Below, piece after piece: positions 25,601 through 34,372 of a DNA stretch of 64,000 nucleotides. The stretch is from NCBI RefSeq assembly GCF_024713945.1, contig NC_134685.1, positions 3,343,001-3,407,000 on the forward strand, given 5' to 3'. The translations under genes and the position numbers were made by a program. The stretch comes from Dermatophagoides farinae. Taxonomy: Eukaryota; Arthropoda; Arachnida; Sarcoptiformes; Pyroglyphidae. The notes below the pieces were generated by a model. It was not told the DNA's origin. It made no database searches and worked only from the letters and a program-made list of their open reading frames with translations. Positions within the stretch are counted from its first letter, which is position 1. Each line of letters starts with the position of its first letter.

Positions 25601-28600
25601 AAGTACATACATTATGAATGTTTGAATTTTTTTTTTCTGGAAAAAAATGTAGCGCAAGGTTGGTTCCTTGTATGTTTGTAAGGAATATTTACAATTCATT
25701 TTGAATAACGCTGTACCATATTTAGATATGGTTCCTGTTCAATATTAATTCGTATTACGTAAACTGTAACATCTATAACCTTTTTTTGTTTTGTGTGGGC
25801 GGGTATCTGTGTGTGTGTGTGAGTGTGTGAAACACGCGCACAACAAATGAAAATTGGATCAAGTTTATAATTAGCCTCTGACTGTCTATCTGACTATTTT
25901 AGTCTTTTGTATTCAAGATTATTGTTAATTAATCTTTTCGATTTTTTTTTTTTGGATGCAATAATTTTTTCTACAGGCAAAACATCGAGCTTCAATATTG
26001 TGGTTGATTGCGAAAGCAACAGATAATGGCCGTATACCAACCGAACTACGTGATCCATTCTATCGTGATCATCAAGGACAAGAATTATTAAAACCATGGA
26101 TAACACAACGTATGGCCAATGCAGAATTATATGGCCGAGCATTGGCCAACATTTATGGTGTACCTGATTATTCATCATTTAGCCATCAGAATATTCTGCA
26201 ATTATTGACAAGACGTGGTGTTTTCACCGATCAGCTTGGTATTGCTGAAATTGGTGAACATATTACTGAAACAATGTTGTTGAAAAATTGTCCTGTTAAA
26301 TTGGTAAGTTTTTTTCTAAATTTATCAATAATAGTAATTAATCGATTGTAATCGATTATAGGCAGCACATATGGTGATCATTGAATGTATAATGATGTTG
26401 TATATACGTGAAATATTGATACCAATCAAAGTGATGGAAGTTACAAGTCGATTTTCTGGTGAAGATATTGATGGCGTTGTCTATACAGAATTACCACCAA
26501 GTACTGAACCAGAAGATGTAGCACTTTATTGGGTGAATCGTGCCTGTTCTCAACTTAATCAAGAGATTGCTAGAGATTATATTCAACAACAGCAACAACA
26601 ACAATCGGATGATGGGGATTGTCAACCACCGCCGCCACCACCAGTAGTTGTGCCTTCATTAGAAGAATTAAGTGATATGTGTGATGGTTGTTCATTGTTT
26701 GCATTGATGGCATTCTATTGTCCAGATCATGTTGATTGGCGTGAAATTTGCCTTAAACAAGATATTTCTATTGCCGATTCTATCTATAATCTACAGCGGA
26801 TACAATATTTTTGTCAAGAATTATTTCCATCTGATATATGTTTTTTATTGCTGGAAGATTTTCTCTACTTACCTGAACCGATTGTGCCGAATTTTCTAGC
26901 ATTCATTGCTGATCTGTTGTTCATGTTTGAAATACAACCAGTTGAATCGGTTATACCGCCATATATTCGTCTTTATCCAGAATTGTATCAGGAAGAATAT
27001 CATCCAAGTAAGAGAATTTGTGAACATTTTATGTGATTTTAAAATTTTCATTATTAATTTAGGTTATCCACAAATGTTAACACCATCTGAAATGAAAGCA
27101 AAATCATTGAAATCAACATGGAATAATAACAATAACAATAATAATAATGATTCAATTGAAACATCATCAGGTGGTGGTGCAAGTGTTGAATATCCACCGA
27201 ATCATCCAATCTATGATAGACCATCGTATACACAACAACCACAACGAACGTTATCTAATTTAACACTAAGTTATCACCAACAACAACATCAACATGGTAC
27301 ATCATCATCATCATCAAGACGAAATTCATTGAATAAATCAATGAATCGACGATCATCATTTTTATCAACAAATGGTATGAATGAAATGATTTCAAATCAC
27401 AATCATCATCATTTACATGATCAATCACCTGATGTTGAAGATGAAAGTCTTTATATTGAACCAATGACAAATCCAAATAACAGTGATGATCCAAATGTCA
27501 CACAATTATCACAATATTTTTCTAGTATAAATTTAACACCATCATTATCTAATAACCATCATGGTACAATGATGATGAAAGATAATAATGATGAATATCA
27601 TAAGAATCGTTCACGTGCATCAGGTGGCCATCTTAATGATTATTTTTCCAGTCTTTCCACTGTTGATCAACAGCAACAGCAACATTCAACCAATGCCATT
27701 AATAATAATACACATGTACGTGCACAACGTCAACATCCAAATAATGCTGATAATGTTAAACAATTATTACATCATCATCATCATCATCATAAAGATCATC
27801 ATGGTTCTTATAACAACAACAACAACGCCAATGATAGCCAAACAAATTCTAGTGATACATCAAGTATAGCTGAAATGTCTGATTATTCCACAATTACTGG
27901 CACTGGTGCTGCTACAGCTGATCAATCATTGATTCGTGCACAATTGAATGAAAAACGTAAACAAATTGAACAAGATCGACAACAAGAACGGCAAAAACGG
28001 GTTTCTTCTGATCATAATTTTCGCCAAGAAGTATTGAAAACATTAAAAAATCAACACCAACAACAGGATATGATTATGGATACAATGGATTTTTGTCGCA
28101 CTGATAATCTGGATGATGATAATTTAACATTTGAAATACATGAATTGAATCCAATTAGACGTGAAAAAACATTTACCAGTATTCCATCATCAGTTTTAGC
28201 ATCATCAACCACCACCACCACTAATAATAATAAATCAACGTTTGTACGAAAAAATCTTTTTTCAGCATCTGATGATCTGAAAGCATCAATGACTGATTTG
28301 AATTATGCAAATGCCAAAGATTATCATCCTCCGCATCATCACTCCTCATTCTCATCAAAATCTGATTCAAATTCAACCAAATCAATTGTAAATGATCAAT
28401 CATCAAAGATAGTAGAAACTAGCGAACAAAAACAATCATCAGAATCAACAACACCACCATCGGAACATAATAAATTGGATCAAGAAATTCAATCTCAAGA
28501 ATCCTCTTCTTCAGCGATTATTCAACCGTTATCCACTCAACAGTCACAAACACAAACAACACCATCGATACCATTACCACAACCACCATCATCATCACAA

Positions 28601-31029
28601 CAGCAACAGCAACAACAACAACAGCAAACACCACGAAGAAGTCAATGGGGTCAACCAATGATACCATTGGCCGGTCAGCATCAGATACATGGTGGGGTAT
28701 TACCACCGGCACCACCAATTGTACCATCAACACATCCTTATCATCAACCACCAGCATGGTCACAAACGGCACCACCAATTGGATATGATTCACAATGGTA
28801 TCATCATCATCATCATCATCAATCGCCTTATCATCATCCACCTCCACAATCAGCTTATCCGCCATATGGTTATGTTCCACCACCACCACCACCACCAATG
28901 CATCCATATGATCCATATGGTGGTGGTGCATATGTTAGTCCACCAGGAACTACTGCTACAGCAACATCTCAAGATCCATATGTTTTGTCACCAATGTCTG
29001 GCTATCCACCACAACCACCGACGCATACAATAACACCTCAACAATTTTCCACAATTCCAGTAACCGATCAACAACAACAACAACATCAATCGATTAATAA
29101 TAATAATTTGAATGATAATTCAACAAGTACGAATGATCATCATCATGAACAACAACAACAGCCACAACAGCATCCAAATAATAAAACACAACCATCTTCT
29201 TCACAGCAGACTGAAACATTTTTCATTTCATTCAATGATTGTGGCAATCAACAACAAAAACAGCAACAACAGCAAACAAAACGAACAAGATCCATAAAAA
29301 CGGAATCGAATGATAAACCAACGTTGACAAGAACGGCAACACAAACATTAGTTAGTGGGACAGAATCGGGAAAAAAATCACAAAATGTTGTCGATGAACA
29401 AATGGATGAAAGAATACGAGAATTGTATAATGTACGTCGACCATCAATTCCATCGGTGCCTGCTGTTTCATTTGTAATAGCAGCTGATGATTTACAAAAT
29501 GATAATTTCAACAATTCTGATACGAATCATCAATTAGAAGATAGTCTTATGATGATGAATGGATCATTGATGATCAATGGTGATGGTGGTGATGACCATT
29601 ATTATGGTGATGACTCTGCAACACCACAACGATCACATTCATCATCAATGAATAATAATCAATCTTTATCTGGAAAAAGTGAAGAAGAAATGCAACGTAA
29701 AAAAGAAGCGATAATGAAACAATCATTACGTCGGCGTGCCCAACACGAACAGAAACGTATACAGAAAGAACAGGAATTGGCCGCAAAACGTGAACGTGAA
29801 CGTTTGAAACGTGAACAAATGGAACGAAAAAAAGAAGAAGAACGTGAAAAACGAGCATTTATTTTCGACCAATATAAACGTCGTAAACAATTGGCTGAAG
29901 AAATTGAAAAAAATGGTGGTGTTGCTGCATTGCAAGGTACCGTTGCACGAAGTTCATCCACTTTGATACTAAATCGTGGTGGTGGTGGTACATCATCTTT
30001 GCATCAGCAGCAGCAGGTTAAAATGCGTCAAGGAACTGGCACTCAACAGCGACCACGGCCAAAATCATTACATGCTACATTGTTGGATGAATGTTCGGCT
30101 GCTTTATCAACTATTTCTGGTTCAGTATCAGGATCATCATCACGTTTAAGTACATCACGTGATGAAATCGATGATCTAATGAGCTGTGGACGATTATCAT
30201 CTGCAGCGTCAATCAGTGGTGTTGGTACATCGAACATTTCAAGACCACAATCAGCAATGAGTAGTCAGCTTTGTTTAAATTCATCATCCAATACGGCTGT
30301 TTCAACACCAACCGGTGCTTTTGGTGAACATCATCATTCATCCGCATTTGCTGGTCTTTCGTCTGCATTCGGTACGGATTTATCATCAGGAATCGGTATT
30401 GGTTGTAGTAATAATAATAATCAACAACAACAACAACTGCAAAATCAAGGTCCAACATCCAGTAATTTTTTTCAGGAATATAATGGCCCAAAATTATTTG
30501 TGAAACCAAGTCAAAAATCGAATAAAGCACTAATATTGAATGCTATAAATGTTGTTTTGGCCGGTGCTGTCAATTCCGATACAAATCGTCGTGTCACTGA
30601 AGTAAGTGGTGTCATGATCATTCATTCCATACTAATTGCACATAATCTTTTCTAGGTGATAAATAAATGTGATAGTAAATATTATTTGATATTGTTTCGT
30701 AATTCTGGTCTACAATATCGAGCCATTTATTCATATAATCCTGAACGTGAAGAAGTGACGAAATTGGATGGGATTGGACCAAAAATCGTACATAATGATA
30801 TGATTGATAAATTCTATAAGTAAGTAATAGTGGTGGTTTTTGTTTAAATTTATTGAACTAATCTAATTCTGACTTGTCCAACAGATACAATTCGGGTACA
30901 AAAAGTTTTACTGCAATTCAAACGAAACATTTATGCGTCACAATCGATGCATTCACAATACATAATCATCTATGGATGAGTAAAGCTAAACAGCAGCAGC
31001 TACAATCAACGCCAAGGCGTTTTATGTGA
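9167..31029 (+). CDS. Patronin: Patronin/CAMSAP microtubule minus-end-binding protein
   Basis: The product binds and stabilises free microtubule minus ends in the cytoplasm (established for the family). The coding exons are 9167-9388, 25977-26303, 26362-27007, 27063-30601, 30656-30819 and 30885-31029. All junctions are GT-AG and in frame, giving 1,680 residues, normal for CAMSAPs. Residues about 60-110 (IVPYEDYDNVK|AKHRASILWLIAKA) are the conserved segment before the calponin-homology domain. The CH core (LEELSDMCDGCSLFALMAFY) is at about 280-375. A long disordered linker with Asn, His, Gln and Pro runs follows. A charged coiled coil (RRRAQHEQKRIQKEQELAAK) lies at about 1271-1350. The C-terminal CKK domain is at about 1540-1675 (GPKLFVKPSQKSNK, YNSGTKSFTAIQTKHL, VTIDAFTIHNHLW). 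The first intron is 16.6 kb and the other four are 54-65 nt. The ATG at 9167 is the only one in frame close upstream of the Asn run. Identification rests on the joined CH and CKK signatures. Confidence 0.92.
10870..10945. repeat. Cluster of palindrome and two hairpins
   Basis: Three symmetric elements lie head to tail. GAAATATGCATATTTC at 10870-10885 is a perfect 16-bp palindrome. It is followed by GTTCCATCA and TGATGGAAC arms around a 10-nt loop, then GAACAAA and TTTGTTC arms. The ATGCATAT core resembles POU/octamer-like sites. The function is unknown. Confidence 0.5.
12573..12620. repeat. Bulged hairpin, 20 bp paired
   Basis: The left arm is AAAATTCATAT (12573-12583), then a six-base bulge, then TCATCATCA (12590-12598). 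A two-base loop follows. The right arm is TGATGATGA plus ATATGAATTTT (12601-12620), so 20 base pairs form with one asymmetric bulge. The inner half is GAT-repeat sequence, so part of the symmetry comes from the local repeat bias. Confidence 0.6.
14009..14053. repeat. Two adjacent hairpins
   Basis: CCAATT and AATTGG arms around GCTA (about 14009-14024) are followed immediately by TGAAAATTTTTTT and AAAAAAATTTTCA arms (14025-14051) around a GA loop. The second stem is only A/T plus the outer C/G pairs and is close to what the base composition would give by chance. Confidence 0.4.
16717..18870 (+). CDS. Unrecognised Pro/Gln/Ser/Cys-rich protein nested in Patronin intron 1
   Basis: This is a 717-codon open frame on the Patronin strand inside its 16.6-kb first intron. 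I do not recognise the family. Poly-proline blocks at about residue 28-34 and 70-85, and shorter ones later, could bind SH3, WW or EVH1 domains. A basic segment (KKLFRIFTLCRSRRSRRPPR) lies near 280-300. Gln, Asn and Asp runs are frequent. Cysteine clusters (CCSWFSCCGG, then seven consecutive Cys near the end) stand out. No signal peptide or membrane segment is evident. The length and the protein-like stretches between the runs (for example LERFFEQHRTIMMTLARRKF) argue that it is translated. The start ATG (GTCATGG) is acceptable, with another Met four codons later. The frame closes at 18870, but a Cys-rich frame with the same flavour starts overlapping it, so this end is doubtful. Confidence 0.6.
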   Translation: MVIKMSKLLTSGHSNSNSNTNNKRPVPKPPPPPPSQRQQSTTTTATTQIKTKSAAPLPPILMPCPPAPPPPPPPPPPPSSLLPPPIPSSYSSTSTTQESNHNQRSIATGSSTDSSTQNNNQSCCCNSSSSSSSESTTTTTATSCHQQCCCNADMKLNNSSSTTEVNEDKSSSSKMNNRKNNESKPSKQQQSPMIRKFVPNRPSPPTQLPPLHSSSAQYPNRRQSTSLFSNPFPAPPPPFVFPFDGPNSSCGGGRNKKKFYRNSDTKSTTIFISFYRYVKKLFRIFTLCRSRRSRRPPRHITKLKRSKKHYPPPPPPIKLPPSSSPHPNTFYHTTSAYYPKSQIFLANNLLWSSVNNNYYPPHHRRHYYYQQQNSRRQQQQQQRLSKHRRLERFFEQHRTIMMTLARRKFGVSKMFAEQKQQQQQQQEQRKRLSSIPSNHNNGNGNGDQNHQQAQQQAAAASSSSSWILKPRYRILNNLYRTMIRNGNIHSDPFSMMMMDRDNRMNGYRYTMIRSSISPSMDGNLNHRNHKNIQQRCCSWFSCCGGNENIDEQQQPFINDDDDDSSPNRNKQQNHNHRRSRGNGRRSDRRFVYSNHQPSMMMEYGAKKSSDCIDCLISGLMPNCSRLCTRQSRSKSNDNNDDEYDNGDDEHDQMDDSEVLIKQKIVNNNNERRRRRQHRSSSSMIINDNADDDVIDCCCCCCCDGEKNVGQIKQQKIS
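18797..19447 (+). CDS. Cys/Gln-rich continuation of the nested frame, shifted by one base
   Basis: Directly at the end of the preceding frame, another + strand frame is open from 18797 (after a TGA at 18794) to 19447. It encodes Cys-rich sequence (CKCLEHHHHQ, CRECCGGIQSCCIQ, QCCTATTYCCNDLNC) and ends CFCPKCARKNN near the C-terminus, a pattern matching the Cys clusters of the upstream frame. It has no ATG of its own at the overlap. Removing one A from the seven-A run at 18830-18836 would join the two frames. I infer one gene of about 900 codons interrupted by a homopolymer indel (assembly error or genuine frameshift). A spliced join is less likely, because I found no good GT-AG pair that keeps frame. 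Alternatively it could be an unrelated downstream exon. Confidence 0.45.
   Translation: MIVVVAVVVMVKKMLDKLNNKKYRDHHLKKQRREHNKMMMECKCLEHHHHQPLISTCRECCGGIQSCCIQEPPLPSQCCTATTYCCNDLNCSTINNNGGGFVSGCDQQQQQLFRNKKNRTQPVVPQPQPQSSSTNIGNVIDENISKICHRMADNNNRQRQKSPSCLQFKSNNNNDNRSNISHCNRMPKQLSNKLSNHDQCFCPKCARKNNLIVAIL
19580..19608. repeat. Poly-T tract, 29 bases
   Basis: Uninterrupted T from 19580 to 19608, the longest homopolymer I noticed. It lies about 130 bases past the end of the nested Cys-rich frame. An unspliced retrocopied poly(A) tail on the opposite strand is conceivable, but no flanking copy was seen. Confidence 0.9.
19712..19733. repeat. (TG)n microsatellite
   Basis: Alternating TG run of about 22 bases. 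Confidence 0.9.
20343..20365. repeat. (TG)n microsatellite
   Basis: Alternating TG run of about 23 bases, followed by related TATGTG and TTTG units. Confidence 0.9.
21845..22729 (+). CDS. Unrecognised low-complexity protein or alternative Patronin 5' exon
   Basis: This 294-codon open frame begins at an ATG in good context (CAAAATGG), on the Patronin strand within its first intron. I do not recognise the protein. The N-terminal third (MVYLTARSTSNLTPS, KVYPNERFRKIQRQRCLHQS) looks like ordinary protein. The rest has Gln, Ala, Met, Thr and Ser runs, a basic Ser-rich segment (HRKQTSPSSMNHKSKSMLNL) and an acidic Asp run. No transmembrane segment or known domain is visible. It ends at TGA 22727-22729. 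Two codons earlier, TGG|GTTAGC at 22720/22721 is a weak possible splice donor in phase 0, compatible with joining to Patronin exon 2 at 25977. It could therefore be an independent intronic gene, an alternative N-terminus, or part of a two-exon gene using the acceptor near 23882. Confidence 0.5.
   Translation: MVYLTARSTSNLTPSSSSTFLNNNGTLPSKVYPNERFRKIQRQRCLHQSQWSLADYEHQQNGDNYHDDYDNPSSINHDDHHDDVNVDDPNGSINNEREHSLLLLTPYSKSCYLMAQQQHYRLRQQQQMMMMMAAAAAAATTTTTTSTTKQQNLSTNSSNTIIRSTLSKNHRKQTSPSSMNHKSKSMLNLRSSSSMKQQQQHLKQSSKNLNNSIRNLTLSSSSCSSSTSTTSGSLIEETNHQKDNIVDVDDDDNHQHEPITPKHSLSSSLLLINNNQNHHQPNIHRSMQQIQWVS
22730..25134. other. Patronin intron 1, distal part
   Basis: No independent gene is supported. 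The stretch holds a clean hairpin at 22922-22951. A strong pyrimidine tract and acceptor (TTCTGTTCCAG at about 23872-23882) is followed by a 16-codon open stretch ending in TAG, which could be a short terminal exon for an upstream frame. TTCA/TGAA arrays occur near 23970-24050, along with scattered GAT and TG runs. Confidence 0.5.
22922..22951. repeat. 12-bp perfect hairpin
   Basis: CAATGATAATGA (22922-22933) and TCATTATCATTG (22940-22951) are exact reverse complements around a TCATAG loop. Four further outer pairs (22918-22921 with 22952-22955, two of them G-T) lengthen the stem in RNA. Confidence 0.7.
25135..25251 (+). CDS. Patronin: Alternative first coding exon of Patronin
   Basis: A 39-codon open stretch starts at tandem ATG codons and ends in CAG|GTATGT, a consensus donor at 25252. 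It is phase 0, exactly like Patronin exon 1. Joined to the exon at 25977 it gives ...KCLTLKMIKQ|AKHRASILWLIAKA, so the CH-domain segment follows immediately. The resulting isoform would be 1,645 residues and would lack the 74 residues of the distal first exon, including the conserved IVPYEDYD segment. An in-frame TGA lies upstream at 25102, so the ATG is the natural start. Without splicing, the frame stops two codons past the donor. The exon lies only 725 bases before exon 2 and would need its own promoter, which I cannot point to. The peptide itself is basic and Asn/Gln-rich with no recognised motif. Confidence 0.6.
25252..25976. other. Short intron before Patronin exon 2
   Basis: Non-coding. 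It carries TG and CA dinucleotide runs and ends in a poly-T tract and CTACAG acceptor at 25971-25976, which serves both the distal and the proximal first exon. Confidence 0.7.
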
Positions 31030-31385
31030 TGATGATGATGATGATGATCATTATCATGATGATTCCACAATTGTTCCATATTTAAAAACGGCAACAGAAA
31101 ATGAAAATGAATTTATTTTTTTTTTGCCAAGTTCAAATTTCAATTTCTTTTTTCCTTTTTCATTCTTTCCATTTCAACATTTGTCTCCTTTCTCTCTTTA
31201 TATATTATTTTGATATAATTCTTTATTATTCATTCGCCAGAAATTTCATTCATTCATTTGATCCAGATAATTTGGCACTGGTTCGAATGTTTCTTTAATT
31301 TTTCTTGTTCAGATTCATTATTATCATTATTATATTAACTCGAATTATTTTAAAATTTAATAAAAATGAAAAACTAATAACAAAT
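31030..31385 (+). other. Patronin 3' untranslated region (inferred)
   Basis: After the Patronin stop at 31027-31029 come GAT repeats and T-rich sequence. The first good AATAAA is at 31359-31364. I see no coding potential. The exact cleavage site is not visible. Confidence 0.45.
31359..31364 (+). terminator. Patronin poly(A) signal
   Basis: The hexamer AATAAA lies 330 bases past the stop codon and is followed by A-rich then T/G-containing sequence. Confidence 0.5.
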
Positions 31386-34332
31386 AATAGATGGAAGCAC
31401 TGATTCTGTAAAATTGATTCAAATTGTGATGATTTGTGCATTTTGATTCAAGTTAAAAGATCAGCCTTTTGTTCAAGTAAATATCATAAGTTTTTCTTCA
31501 AGTCAATGTCCCGTGTTTCTGCCTTTATTTTCATCTCATTATTGGCATTTTTTTCATTTAAAAAATTTGTGTTTTTGGTTTTGTCAATGTCAGACAGGAT
31601 TTTCTCATTATTTTCATTTTACTTTTTGTGTTTTCTTTGAATCACAAAGACTTTGTTTTTATTTTTGTTTTTTGATTTTCATCTTCTTTGTAGTAATCAG
31701 GAATAATTAATTCAATGAGAAAAAAATTCTTCATATCGAATTCATTCAATTTCATCAAGAATTCTGTTTTGTTTTGTTACAATGACCATGATGATGATGA
31801 TGATCGCATTCGAATTTTTGATTTAGATTTTGTTGTCCATTCTCTACATTTCACCATCATCATCGTATTTTAATATTTGTCAGCGCAGAAAAAAAAATAA
31901 ATGAGATTCATTAGGAATGAATGAATCAACGAAATGTTTCCTATAAAAGATATGATGAAAGAAAAAAAAATCCCTGGCTATCGAGAACTCTATGAAATGA
32001 AAATGAACAAAAAATCGCGAAGCCTATTATGATGGCATCCAATGATGATGATGATATAATTCAAAGACGATCCATCCGCATTCTATCCATTTATTCATTT
32101 GGATTTTTGTCATTCATTATTATTTTACTTGTGCGCACACACACACACACACACATTTGATTATCGTTCATTAAAGTTTATATTCAATTCATTTTCATCA
32201 TTCAAACATTTATTTTAGCGAATCCATAGTTTTTAATATAGAATAATGATGATGATGATATTTTTTTTTCGTTGGAAAAAAAATATAACAGGATTTTCTT
32301 TAGAATTTTTTTAGTTTTGTTTCATGAGAAAAACAAAACAAAACAAAAAAAAAGATTTATTTTATTATCATCATTATCATTATGTCTGCAAAATGATTTC
32401 TTTTTCATCACTTTTTTTTCTGTTTTGAAAAAAAAAACAAAATTGACACCATTTAAAAGTGCGTTTTAAATTTTTTTTTTAGGGAAAGAATTTGATGGTA
32501 GTATAGATCGTTTAATTTTATTCGATTATCGAGTAAACGATTTTTGAATATAATTTCTCAATATCTGCACACACATGCAGAGCACATTTATGCATCCATG
32601 AACACACAATTCCACATAATCATCCGCATTGATTTTTTTTTTTTTTTTTTTTTGGTCGAAATAAACAGCAGAAAAAAATGATTCTTCATTTTCATTTCAT
32701 TTTCAATTCTTCATCATCATCATCATCATCATCACAATCTCAATTATATGAACACATCATCAAAGCTAAATTATAAGAAAAAGAGCAGCAAACAAATTCT
32801 TGATATTTTTTTTTTTGCTTTGAATTCTTGAAATGAAAAGACAACAACAACAGCAGAAGAAAAAAAACACAAAATTGACAACACTAATCATAACAACAAT
32901 AATAAATTAGTAGTATGGCTCATGTGTGTGTGATGTGACACACGACTTTATAGACGATGACGATCCTATCACGTAAAATGTTTTCATTCCAATTTTCAAA
33001 CAAACGGAAAAAAAAGAAATCTGAAAGAATCGATTAGAATCAAAGAAAATGACGAGAAAAAAAATAATTTTTTTCCTTTGATGAAACACTCTGGTACGTG
33101 AAACGGAACCGAAAAAGCAAAAAAAAAAAAGAAAAATTCATTGAAACAAAAATTTTTTTTCTCGAAAGAAAAACTTTGAGCAACAACAACAAAAAGTTTA
33201 TTTTTTCATTTTTTTCTCCATTTTAGTAGCAGGAAGTTAAACTAAATTTTCAGTTTGTTCCATCATCATCATGATCATCGTGGATCAAATCAAATTTTCC
33301 AAAAAACTTTACAACAATAACGCCCATCCAAAGTATAAGAATTTTTTTTTCATCAATTCTTGAATGTGAAAAGTGGCAAAAGAAGAAAAAACAAAATTCT
33401 TTTGTTTCAAACCATGTGTCATTTTTTTTTATTTCTTTCGTTTTGTTGTTTCTCACTTGAATTGTACACTGGTTGTTTGTTGGTTGTAATGTTGTCCGGG
33501 ATTCCAATCTTTCATTCATTCATTCATTCATTCATGGTCTATAGTGCAGTGACATGATCATTGGAGAAAAAAAATAGAAGCGAAAAAAAATAAAAACAAA
33601 AACAACAAAATGAAATAAGATAGAAAGTGAAATGAAATTTATAATTCTTGACAAGACATATCGAGTGTTGTGTTTGTGAGCGTGTGAGTGAGTGATTTTT
33701 TTCCATTCATTCATTCTTTGTGTTTGTTGAAATTGAGACAAGTGTATGGTGCCATGTTATTGATATTGGAATTGAAATTGTTGCCATTGTCGTTGTTGTT
33801 GTTGTCGTTGTTATTGTTGTTGTTGTGACACTTATTAGGGTTATATCTTTCGATCTTCAAAATATATGAATGGTTCAAGTTTTTTTTTCCTTTTTTTCAT
33901 TTCTCTCTTTCTCAAAAACTTATTTCATGTTAATGAAATATTGACTTGTTTTTGGCGAATCGTAATTCCTTCACACACAAACATTTAAATCATCAAGAAA
34001 AACCTGATGTGATCCAATCTGAATGGCTATCATATATGTAATCAAAGAAAAATTTAGAATAAAAAAAACTCGACTCACACGTAGACATAAATTTTGATTT
34101 GAAATCGATTTTGATTGTGGTGTAACTATAAAACGAAAACGAAACAAAAAAATCGGGCCCTAGATAATTAACAAAAACGAAAGAATTTATAAATGAAAAA
34201 AAACATACATACACAAGGACAAAAAAAAAAAACAAAAAAAGGCAAAAATCGACGGCAATCAATTCGATGGTGATTTCAATTCTCGAAGAAATTGATATCA
34301 AGGGTTAATGGATGGATGTGAATGCAAATAAA

Positions 34333-34334
<2 letters not shown>

Positions 34335-34369
<35 letters not shown>
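34335..34369. repeat. (TG)n microsatellite, 35 bases
   Basis: Uninterrupted TG array, the longest one in the window. Confidence 0.95.

Positions 34370-34372
<3 letters not shown>

Noticed and set aside
27054-30530. Long frames opposite or out of frame with Patronin exon 4
   Set aside because: These are shadows of the CAA/CAT/GAT codon runs in the real exon. They consist of Leu, Val, Met, Ile or His runs without any domain.
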